DNA of 64,000 nt from Geoanaerobacter sp964528055 (GTDB taxonomy: Bacteria; Desulfobacterota; Desulfuromonadia; Geobacterales; DSM-12255). Position 1 is the stretch's first letter. The number at the start of each line of letters is the position of its first letter. A model generated the notes under the pieces. It did no database searches, had not been told where the DNA came from, and saw nothing but the letters and a program-made list of their open reading frames with translations. Shown one piece after another: positions 42,754 through 50,094 of the stretch. Both the position numbers and the translations under genes were made by a program. The stretch lies in assembly GCA_964528055.1 (NCBI GenBank), contig CAZGQM010000005.1:62001-126000 (forward strand), written 5' to 3'.

Positions 42754-43134
42754 ATGGCTGATATTTTAGTTGAACATTCAAACGATCTTACAACATTCAA
42801 AGTTACCGGGACTTTGACATATGATGAAATCTTATCAGCCGCACAAAAACATGGTTCACAAATAACCCTTAATCTGATTTGGGACTTGACCTCTTCAGAT
42901 GATCTTCAGATTTCATCTAAGCAGGTTCAAGACTTCCCCCACATTGTTAAGGAATACATGTTTAACAGAAAATCTGGCGGAAAGACGGCTCTCGTTGGTT
43001 CTAAAGACCACATATTGGGAGTTCTAAATATGTATTCAGCTTTTGCTTCAATTGCTGAACTTCCTTATGACGTTAGAGCTTTCAAAACCTTGGAAGAAGC
43101 CAGCGAATGGGTGTTCTCCGCTCCATCTCATTGA
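42754..43134 (+). CDS. Hypothetical protein, possibly SpoIIAA/STAS-like
   Basis: A 126-residue soluble protein of unknown function. The alternating strand/helix pattern (TTFKVTGTLTYDEILSAAQKH, ITLNLIWDLTSSDD, KTALVGSKDHILGVLNMYSAFASIAELPYDVRAFKTLEEASEWV) resembles the SpoIIAA-like/STAS-like folds seen in small orphan proteins. The evidence is only the overall pattern. It has its own promoter and is followed by a terminator, so it is monocistronic. It is AT-rich relative to the window. Confidence 0.7.
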   Translation: MADILVEHSNDLTTFKVTGTLTYDEILSAAQKHGSQITLNLIWDLTSSDDLQISSKQVQDFPHIVKEYMFNRKSGGKTALVGSKDHILGVLNMYSAFASIAELPYDVRAFKTLEEASEWVFSAPSH

Positions 43135-43236
43135 AAGCCTGTATATGCTTCTCCTTGAACTGAGCAGTCTTGGAACCAGTAAAGCCCATTGCTAGGAATA
43201 TGAAACCGTCACGGGTTACCTCATGCTACGGGAGTA

Positions 43237-43290
43237 CCTCCAGACTCACCACTACTTGTGCTAGTGCTATTCCGTTTGGAGGTTTTCTTT
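43237..43290 (+). terminator. Terminator after the STAS-like gene
   Basis: CCTCCA (43237-43242) pairs with TGGAGG (43277-43282), enclosing a second small stem CACTA/TAGTG, and is followed by TTTTCTTTT. Confidence 0.6.
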
Positions 43291-43508
43291 TGCTCATGAC
43301 CTTCTGCATCTGGGCATAGATCATAAAATTTGTTTCCAGCCCAGATTATTTAGTTCGGAGAAGTTCCAACTGTAGGGGGGAAGCGTTGACGTTATGGTGT
43401 AGTTTTTGGAGTATCTTGAATTTACCGCATTTAAATAAACAATGCAAAACAGTCACTTACTTTTGTAATCAGTTGTATGGAAGCCACCCCAATGCAGTAC
43501 AGAGAAGA

Positions 43509-43540
43509 ACTAAAAGCCTTGATAAATCAAGGCTTTTAGT
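43509..43540. terminator. Perfect inverted repeat
   Basis: ACTAAAAGCCTTGA, loop TAAA, then TCAAGGCTTTTAGT: a perfect 14-base stem, followed by TTATTTTCCC. It is bidirectional in form. A partial copy of its 3' arm (AATCAAGGCTTT) recurs at about 43559-43570. Confidence 0.65.
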
Positions 43541-43570
43541 TTATTTTCCCTCACCTGAATCAAGGCTTTG

Positions 43571-43624
43571 CCACCGCAGGCTTCGGCTGGCATGTCAATG
43601 CTAGTCGAAGCGTGGGTTTTTTTT
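43571..43624 (+). terminator. Strong hairpin with U tract
   Basis: GCTTCGGCTGGCAT pairs with ATGCTAGTCGAAGC (14 base pairs including two G-U) around a GTCA loop. An outer CCAC/GTGG stem lies beyond an unpaired CGCAG, and eight T follow. No plus-strand gene ends nearby, so this is either the end of an unannotated small RNA or a relic. Confidence 0.65.
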
Positions 43625-43724
43625 GCGAAAGCGGGCAGATTGATTGTATTCCCGTCAGAAAATACCGACCTTAGAATACGAATTGCTTTACAATAAAGTC
43701 TGCCTCATGCTGAAAAACAAGACG

Positions 43725-44231
43725 TTATGCATTTCCAGCAAGAGATTCGAACTCCTCCTGTTGGAACATTTTCTCGATATCCAGCAGAATAAGAAGCTTT
43801 TCACCTGCCCGTCCTACCCCCATGAGGCATTCGGCATCAAACCCTTTTACGACATCGGGCGTTGGGGAAATCTGCTCGTTACTGAGCTTCATCACCTGGG
43901 AAACCTTGTCTACAAACAGGCCAACAGTAACCTTCCCAAAGGAAACCACAACAATGCGGCGACCTTGCTCGTTGACCTCTTCTTTGGAAACGAGATGCAT
44001 GCGCTTTCGGAAATCGATGATAGGAATGATCTTCCCCCGCAGGTTTATGACTCCTTCGACATAATCCGGGGCATTGGGCATTACCGTTATCTCCACCATT
44101 CGTATGATTTCCTGGACTTTCAGAATGTCCATGCAGAACTCTTCATTGGCAACTGAAAAGCCGACCATGTGCAGCTCATCTGCTGCTGTCCTGCCGCCGC
44201 ATTTTACCTGGGTTGAAACATCGTATGACAT
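43725..44231 (-). CDS. cheW: Chemotaxis coupling protein CheW
   Basis: Couples chemoreceptors to the CheA kinase. The 168-residue CheW domain shows LHMVGFSVANEEFCMDILKVQEIIR, PDYVEGVINLRGKIIPIIDFRKR, GLFVDKVSQVMKLSNEQISPTP and LLILLDIEKMF. AAGGAGG lies upstream of the ATG. It follows the chemoreceptor gene by 15 bases on the same strand, so the pair is presumably cotranscribed and dedicated to each other. No cheA is present in the window. Confidence 0.94.
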   Translation of the reverse strand: MSYDVSTQVKCGGRTAADELHMVGFSVANEEFCMDILKVQEIIRMVEITVMPNAPDYVEGVINLRGKIIPIIDFRKRMHLVSKEEVNEQGRRIVVVSFGKVTVGLFVDKVSQVMKLSNEQISPTPDVVKGFDAECLMGVGRAGEKLLILLDIEKMFQQEEFESLAGNA

Positions 44232-44246
44232 CGCGAACCCTCCTTG

Positions 44247-45860
44247 TTACGACAGTTTGAACTGCGAAACAAGATTTTGAAGTTTTTCTGCTAGGCTTGA
44301 GAGCTGCCCAGATGCAGCCGCTGTTTCGTTGGCGCCACGGGCACTCTGCTGAACAACCTCCGTCACCTGCATGATGTTGGAACTGATTTCTCCGGAAGTT
44401 GCTGTCTGTTCCTCTACTGCGGTGGCAATCTGGTTGATCTGGCCGGCCACCTCGTTCACCTGCTCAAGTATCTCTTCAAGTGCCCTGCCGGATTTGATGG
44501 AAGACTCGGTTCCTTTTTCTACTTCCCTCACTCCGTCTTCCATGGTTGTCACAGCACCTTTGGTTTCGTTCTGGATAGCCTTGATCATCTCGCTGATCTC
44601 GCGTGTAGCCTTGGTTGTCCGTTCAGCCAGGGCGCGAACCTCGTCGGCGACGACGGCAAAACCTCGCCCCTGCTCACCAGCCCGGGCAGCCTCAATCGCA
44701 GCGTTAAGGGCCAGAAGGTTGGTCTGGTCGGCAATATCCTGAATAGTTGCAACGATCTCGCCTATCTGGTCGCTTCTCGCGCCAAGGCTTTCGACTGTTT
44801 TGGCGGCACCCTGCACCTGTGTTGCTATTCTTGTCATGCCGTCAATGGTTTCACGTACCACCGTTGCGCCGGATGTGGCGGTGGAACTGGCCTGCTTTGC
44901 ATTGTCAGCCGCATGCTGGCAGTTCTGGGCGATATCGCTGCTGGTAGCTGCCATCTCCTCGGCAGCGGTTGCGACGGTACTGGTCTGTGAAGCTACCTCT
45001 TCCGCACCGGTGGCGATCTGCTCTGCGGTTGAGTGGAGCTGGTTGGATGCGGAAGCGACCTGCGTTGCCGTGCTGGCAACATCTTCTATGACCATACGCA
45101 GTTTTTCAACAAACTGGTTGAACCAGATGCCCAACTCACCGAACTCGTCCTGCCGTTTGTCATCCAGACGCCTGGTCAGATCTCCTTCACCCTGAGCCAT
45201 GTCTTTGAGCATTTCAAGCTGCTCGTTGAGCGGTTTCATGACACCCCGCTGGGTGGTGATGGAAATGAGAATCACAAGAATGAGGCCGATAATACCCACA
45301 ACAGCGCTCATGGTCTGGAAACTGGTCCGGGTTGCGTCGAACTGCTTGTCCGCCTCCTTGGCTTCCTTGTCGATAGAATCCCTGAATTTGCTCATTACTT
45401 CGGTCAATGCGGTAACCGTTTTGTCGATTTCGTCATCAACCGCCAGTATGGCCGGAGTAATCTCCTTGGTTGCCTTCAGGAGCGGGAGCATCTTGTTCTC
45501 GTAGATTGATATCATGTCATCAAGAGCTTTTTTACCCTCTGCCGCCCATTTCTTTTCATCAGGTGTGTCGGAAACCTTGACTATGTCATCCAGGTCCTTG
45601 AGCCCTTCCTCTTTTGCCTTGCCCCAATCCTTGGCTGTCTGTTCCAGATTTCTGTTCAGCTCCGCGTCGGCAATGATCTTGTACATCCTGACTCCGGTCG
45701 CTGCGGCTTCCATGGTGTTTTCCGCATCAGCGGCCAGTTGTGCGCCCCGGTCCTGGAGGGCGCCGAGCTTGCTGTTGCTGATATAGCCCAAAGAGACCAA
45801 TACCAGAACGGTTACTACTGCCACAGCAGCATTCATTGTCATTTTCGCCTTGATCCGCAT
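44247..45860 (-). CDS. Methyl-accepting chemotaxis protein
   Basis: A 537-residue transmembrane chemoreceptor. The first membrane span is MNAAVAVVTVLVLVSLGYI. A four-helix-bundle periplasmic domain covers about 30-185, and the second span is MSAVVGIIGLILVILISI. A HAMP domain follows (PLNEQLEMLKDMAQGEGDLTRRL), then a signalling coiled coil with consensus tip NLLALNAAIEAARAGEQGRGFAVVADEVRALAERT. Unlike the receptor at 27635, its tip is standard, consistent with CheW encoded next door. GAGGGGG precedes the ATG. A weak sigma-28-like promoter lies upstream. Confidence 0.94.
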   Translation of the reverse strand: MRIKAKMTMNAAVAVVTVLVLVSLGYISNSKLGALQDRGAQLAADAENTMEAAATGVRMYKIIADAELNRNLEQTAKDWGKAKEEGLKDLDDIVKVSDTPDEKKWAAEGKKALDDMISIYENKMLPLLKATKEITPAILAVDDEIDKTVTALTEVMSKFRDSIDKEAKEADKQFDATRTSFQTMSAVVGIIGLILVILISITTQRGVMKPLNEQLEMLKDMAQGEGDLTRRLDDKRQDEFGELGIWFNQFVEKLRMVIEDVASTATQVASASNQLHSTAEQIATGAEEVASQTSTVATAAEEMAATSSDIAQNCQHAADNAKQASSTATSGATVVRETIDGMTRIATQVQGAAKTVESLGARSDQIGEIVATIQDIADQTNLLALNAAIEAARAGEQGRGFAVVADEVRALAERTTKATREISEMIKAIQNETKGAVTTMEDGVREVEKGTESSIKSGRALEEILEQVNEVAGQINQIATAVEEQTATSGEISSNIMQVTEVVQQSARGANETAAASGQLSSLAEKLQNLVSQFKLS

Positions 45861-45915
45861 ATGTTGCCCCCTCTAAAGAAATATACGACCAGCTAGCCAG
45901 GATACTTTTCAAGAC

Positions 45916-45941
45916 TTTTCGGATACACGGTCAGATACTTA
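45916..45941 (-). promoter_or_regulatory. Weak sigma-28-like promoter
   Basis: The minus strand reads TAAGTATC-N10-TCCGAAAA, compared with TAAAGTTT-N11-GCCGATAA, about 56 bases before the chemoreceptor start. The spacing is one base short and the match partial; motility sigma control would suit the gene. Confidence 0.3.
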
Positions 45942-46140
45942 AACTTAATTTGCAGGGAGCAGCGATGACTTTGCTGAATGTAAAAATATGTAAGAAATTG
46001 CTAAAATTGCGCGCTGTTATGTTTATGGTAATGTTTATTGGCAAAGCTTAACGGTGGTGATTTGATCTGTGCGTTGGAGGTGACCTGATAAACGCCCGCA
46101 CACTATTACTTGATGAGAAACTGGCACTTTCCGAAAGCAA

Positions 46141-46172
46141 AAGGCTGAACGTACATACAACCGTTCAGCCTT
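46141..46172. terminator. Isolated perfect hairpin
   Basis: AAGGCTGAACG and CGTTCAGCCTT form an 11-base stem around a 10-base loop. It is a terminator by shape, but no gene ends next to it on either strand. Confidence 0.5.
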
Positions 46173-46862
46173 CTATCCAAATAATTGGAGATTCTGTTTG
46201 ACAGAATCGAAGGGAATCTAATATCCCCCTGAGATAAAACGTTTATGTATGCTCACTTCACCTATAACCACTAGCCTCTTCTACTGTCAATACAGATAGT
46301 CAGTCTTAAATTTATGCTTCTTAGCAGTCCTGCATCTCAGGACTCAGTTGGAAGATAACCTCTCTCCCAGTACACAGCATATTCTATTTGTTTGTGAGAT
46401 AACTATGCTCAAGAACCTCCTTCACTTGTAGTCGTTACTTGATAATTACTTAGCATAAACTGATCCAACAAATATCCTAATATTGTAACCATCTGTTGTA
46501 TAATAGCAATGTTGTAGATTGCATACACCACATCACTAATAATTTAAAATATTTAATCGCTAATTAGCAGTAGATCTGGTCAAAACAAGAACATCCATGT
46601 ATAAGGAAATGACCGCCTCTTTGTGCGGTAGCCGCACTCCTCGGACTTGGCAACCGGGATCTCGATGATTCAAATCCTGCCTGCCAACTAACTGAGAGGG
46701 TTTATGTCTTGAACTGCATGGCTGCCAGTAAACCTTGATGAGACCTTCGCGGCATCCATGCAAGAGAGCGGGACATGGATGAAAAAATCAACTACCAGTA
46801 ACTACCAGCAGACCGTCTATTCTCACGTCAAAATCACACATTTCCCGGAGGTACAAAATTTT

Positions 46863-48167
46863 ATGCATCAAAGTCGTTGTCTATTCATTTTGCTGGCAGC
46901 GTTTATGCTGACTTCGAGCATCTGCGAAGCTGCAGTCAACATGGTAAAACCCTCTACAATCAATCTTAACGTTGAAACTTCGACAGCTGATCTCGGAAAC
47001 ATGTTGAATCAGTCTATTAAAAAGGAGTTATACAAAGGTCAAGGCAGTTTAGGGACTTCTGTAGAAGTCATGCGTGCCGGGGCAGTTGCAGTCACTGCTT
47101 CAAACGATTTTGTGTACCTTTCAATACCGGTCCAGCTGAAATTCGGCTATGGGATGTTTACGACGGGTCCACTTAAAACTGACCTCCGGTTCAAGGTAAA
47201 AATAATCGTTTCTCCTGACTGGCGGTTACAAACGGAGCTTTACTACACTGGGCTTTCTGACGGGCTTTCTGACTCTGTTCAACTTGGGATGATTACGCTG
47301 AAGCCGAAAAGTCTTGTTGAAGGCGTTACGCAACCGGTGCAGAAGCTTCTTGCTCCTATCATAGATAACAAACTTAATGATACCGTGAAACTCCGCGATA
47401 AAATCGCACCGTTGTGGCGCGATGCATTTACACCAATACTGGTTGATAAAAACTTCAATGCGTGGTTAAAACTTGCTCCGGAAAAGATAGTTATGAGCCC
47501 GCTATCCGCTGCAAACAATCGACTCCGTCTATCGACGGGTCTCATTACCTCTGCTGAAATAGTTGTTGGACCGAAACCGGTTTCGCCACCGGTCAGGCCG
47601 TTGCCGCAACTGCAACAACTCGCAAACTTCGACAACCAGTTCCATATTCAGCTCGGAACAAATATCTTCTTCGCGGATCTTGTAACCGCGCTGCATCCGA
47701 TTCTGATTAACAAAACCTTTGGAGATGACAAGAAAATAACAATTCGCAGCTTCAACATGAAAAGCGATGATGGAAGACTCGTTATCGAATTAGCCGCTAC
47801 CGGCGACTTTGACGGAGAACTGACACTGCTTGCTAAGCCAGTCTACAATCCTCAGAACAATTCACTTACTTTTGACGATATTGATTTTGATACCAGAAAT
47901 ACCAGCTTACTGGTTGGGGTTGGCAGTTGGTTGTTCAACAGTACGATACGCAATGCCATTAAAGAAAAACTCAATACGACAATCGTAGACCAGCTTGAAA
48001 GTGCTCGTCTTAAAGCGTCTGCAGCGTTAACGAAAATAAAACTCGCGGACCATGTAGAACTCTCAGGTACGGTGAAATCATTGAGGCTTGGTGAAGCGGT
48101 TGTCGCAACTGATCGTTTGTCTCTTCAAGTTACGGTTCAAGGCGAATCTGGTATCACTATTAAGTGA
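46863..48167 (+). CDS. Secreted DUF4403-family protein
   Basis: A 434-residue exported protein. The signal peptide SRCLFILLAAFMLTSSICEA is cleaved near CEA-AV. The remainder shows two related beta-rich halves: VNMVKPSTINLNVETSTADLGNMLNQSIKKELY near the start, and FHIQLGTNIFFADLVTALHPILINKTFGDDKKITIRSF near the middle. This is the pattern of DUF4403, thought to resemble lipid-binding TULIP-like folds of the envelope. GGAGG lies about 10 bases before ATG 46863. The upstream in-frame ATG at 46758 is rejected because it would bury the signal peptide. It is AT-rich; function unknown. Confidence 0.75.
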   Translation: MHQSRCLFILLAAFMLTSSICEAAVNMVKPSTINLNVETSTADLGNMLNQSIKKELYKGQGSLGTSVEVMRAGAVAVTASNDFVYLSIPVQLKFGYGMFTTGPLKTDLRFKVKIIVSPDWRLQTELYYTGLSDGLSDSVQLGMITLKPKSLVEGVTQPVQKLLAPIIDNKLNDTVKLRDKIAPLWRDAFTPILVDKNFNAWLKLAPEKIVMSPLSAANNRLRLSTGLITSAEIVVGPKPVSPPVRPLPQLQQLANFDNQFHIQLGTNIFFADLVTALHPILINKTFGDDKKITIRSFNMKSDDGRLVIELAATGDFDGELTLLAKPVYNPQNNSLTFDDIDFDTRNTSLLVGVGSWLFNSTIRNAIKEKLNTTIVDQLESARLKASAALTKIKLADHVELSGTVKSLRLGEAVVATDRLSLQVTVQGESGITIK

Positions 48168-48252
48168 ATGCCTTGCTGAGACAAACAGAATCTTAATCAA
48201 CTGCTTGACCAATCTTGCCTCAAAATTGTCAATCTAAAGAAGGGTGACTACC

Positions 48253-48693
48253 ATGCAGTATCAGCTTGGAAAACCGGGTAGAATTGTCGTCGCACGCTTC
48301 ACAGACGGAGACGATCTCCTCGAGGGGTTGGCAGAGATCTGCCGTACAGAAAACATACGAGCGGCATCCTTCAGCATAGTCGGTGGAATGAGACGGGGAC
48401 GTTACGTTGTCGGACCAGCGTCGGAAGAAATGCCGCCGGTGCCGGTGTGGCGAGAGCTGTCTGAAAGTCACGAAGCATTGGGGTTTGGCACCATTTTCTG
48501 GCACGATGATCAACCCAAAGTGCACTTCCACGGTTCATACGCTAAAGGCGACAGCGTGAAAACGGGGTGTCTGCGTGAAGGGGGTGAGATCTTTCTGGTT
48601 CTGGAGGTCGTTATAACGGAAATACTTGATGTAAAGGCTGTGCGGGAACTTGATCCTGATTCAGGCATGGTTCTCCTCAAGATGCTACCATGA
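48253..48693 (+). CDS. PPC/DUF296 domain protein
   Basis: A 146-residue single-domain protein of the plant/prokaryote conserved (PPC, DUF296) family. The typical blocks are GRIVVARFTDGDDLLEGLAEICRTENIRAASFSIVGGMRRG, PKVHFHGSYAKGD and CLREGGEIFLVLEVVITEI. The HFHGS His residues suggest a metal site. In plants the domain accompanies AT-hooks; bacterial stand-alone members have no established role. A GTG at 48244 is possible, but ATG 48253 has the better-spaced AAGGG. The membrane protein gene begins 49 bases downstream and may be coexpressed. Confidence 0.8.
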   Translation: MQYQLGKPGRIVVARFTDGDDLLEGLAEICRTENIRAASFSIVGGMRRGRYVVGPASEEMPPVPVWRELSESHEALGFGTIFWHDDQPKVHFHGSYAKGDSVKTGCLREGGEIFLVLEVVITEILDVKAVRELDPDSGMVLLKMLP

Positions 48694-48742
48694 CCGATCC
48701 TCTCTCTGATCAAAACGTGTTTCCTTACAAGGGGCATCATTA

Positions 48743-49681
48743 GTGGAAGAACTGGTAAAAATTATGCTGATATCCGGCAAGGCTGGTCTGGATCTGGCTT
48801 TTTTTGTGCTATTGCCGGTACTGGTCATTATGATGGCGATCATGAAAGTAGTCGAGGCTCGAGGAGTTTTGGCACTTGTCGCCCGGAATGTACAACCTTT
48901 GCTACGGCTATTCGGTATTCCTGGCGCCGGTGCCTTTGCAATTATGCAGATGCTCCTGGTCAGCTTTGCCGCACCGCTTGCAACACTGACGATAATGGAG
49001 AAAGACGGTACCTCGAAACGGCAGATTGCGGCTACCTTGGCCATGGTCCTGACCCTCTCCCAGGCAAATGTCGTATTCCCAATGGTTGCTGTGGGGCTGA
49101 ATCTCGGGGTTATTATGCTGACCTCCATTATTGGGGGCTTGGCAGCGGCAGCATCGACGTACTATCTGTTCGCCCGTTCAGTTGATGATACGGGACATAC
49201 TGAGGCAGCCTTCGAGCCAATGCAGGAAACGGTTCGCAAAACAACAATACTGAATCTTATGATTGTTGGTGGTCAGGAAGCGGTAAGAGTCATTCTCGAT
49301 ACTATTCCGATGCTGATTCTAGCGATCTTTCTGGTCAACGTTCTCAAGGCCACCGGCGCCATAGCCCTACTGGAGACATTACTGACTCCGCTGTTCCACC
49401 TGATCAGTTTTCCGGCGGTTGCGGTGTTACCGCTTGCTACCAAATATCTGGCAGGCGGCACCGCAATGATGGGTGTTACCCTCAACCTTCTCAAGGAGGG
49501 GGCCATTACTCCCCATGAACTGAACAGGATGGCTGGCTTTATGACCAACCCTTGTGACCTGGTAGGTGTTGCTGTCCTTATTTCGGCGGGCCAGAGATGC
49601 GCCTCTGTGGTGAGACCGGTTATTGCAGGAGTCGTAGTGGGAGTGCTGATTCGTGGTGTACTGCATCTGCTGATATTTTGA
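48743..49681 (+). CDS. Nucleoside-recognition (Gate) domain membrane protein
   Basis: A 312-residue multi-span inner-membrane protein with two Gate/nucleoside-recognition repeats. The first is FFVLLPVLVIMMAIMKVVEARGVLALVARNVQPLLRLFGIPGAGAF. The second is IPMLILAIFLVNVLKATGAIALLETLLTPLFHLISFPAVAVLPLATKYLAGGTAMMG. Related proteins include SpmA/SpmB and the gates of nucleoside and ferrous-iron transporters. The substrate is not known. The start codon is GTG with AAGGGG upstream. It follows the PPC gene, and no periplasmic component is adjacent. Confidence 0.8.
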   Translation: MEELVKIMLISGKAGLDLAFFVLLPVLVIMMAIMKVVEARGVLALVARNVQPLLRLFGIPGAGAFAIMQMLLVSFAAPLATLTIMEKDGTSKRQIAATLAMVLTLSQANVVFPMVAVGLNLGVIMLTSIIGGLAAAASTYYLFARSVDDTGHTEAAFEPMQETVRKTTILNLMIVGGQEAVRVILDTIPMLILAIFLVNVLKATGAIALLETLLTPLFHLISFPAVAVLPLATKYLAGGTAMMGVTLNLLKEGAITPHELNRMAGFMTNPCDLVGVAVLISAGQRCASVVRPVIAGVVVGVLIRGVLHLLIF

Positions 49682-50094
49682 ATGAGGGGTGTTTCTCCAT
49701 TTCGCCGTTCGGCGACTTTGCAGGTAACGCTGCAGAGGTAAGCCAAATGAGTGGAGGATAGGTTGGGTAAGCTCTGTCCCACGGACCAGCTGCTTGGATT
49801 GCGTTAATACTTGAGAAGGGTATTGAAAAGCCAGCTGGATTTGGAAGCAACAACAGCCTGCAGTTCTGCCGAAAAATCTGTTCAAACTTTTTCAGAATAG
49901 CTACCGGCCAACTACCCTTCATGGAAATTGGTCGCATAATCTCTCAAAATTTGATAAAGCTCCACACATGAGCGTACGAAATCGTATATTCAATATTTTT
50001 TATCTACATGCTATCTAGGTATGGGCGATACTATTAATTAAGATCATTACCTTGTAGTGGATGTTGCCGTTATGCTCATCTGACCGGACCTGTC
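49682..50094. other. Spacer upstream of hybrid kinase
   Basis: A 413-base region with no gene that can be supported. Minus-strand open frames here have non-gene-like composition. No clear promoter or terminator was identified. Confidence 0.4.

Larger units (their letters stand above)
43135..43724. other. Gene-free spacer rich in hairpins
   Basis: A 590-base spacer with no credible protein gene. It holds three strong plus-strand hairpins: 43237-43290, 43509-43540 and 43571-43624. Two of them lie far from any upstream coding gene, which leaves room for a small RNA between about 43300 and 43620. Confidence 0.5.
45861..46862. other. Long gene-poor spacer
   Basis: About 1 kb with no convincing gene. 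It contains the chemoreceptor upstream region, a perfect 11-base hairpin at 46141-46172, and a GTGCGG/CCGCAC hairpin with a tRNA-like sequence near 46617-46690. A 28-codon open frame (45965-46051) has a ribosome site but no other support. An upstream ATG at 46758 in frame with the DUF4403 gene is not favoured as its start. Confidence 0.5.

Noticed and set aside
45965..46051. 28-codon hydrophobic open frame with a GGGAG site
   Set aside because: Too short, no terminator or promoter logic, and no independent support; mentioned only within the spacer entry.
34234..46700. Genomic island integrated at ssrA with an attR copy of its 3' end
   Set aside because: No repeat of the TTCGATTCCCGCCACC sequence was found downstream by eye, and no integrase gene is present.
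49427..49937. Minus-strand frames in the spacer after the Gate-domain gene
   Set aside because: They overlap the coding 3' end of that gene and show no family resemblance.
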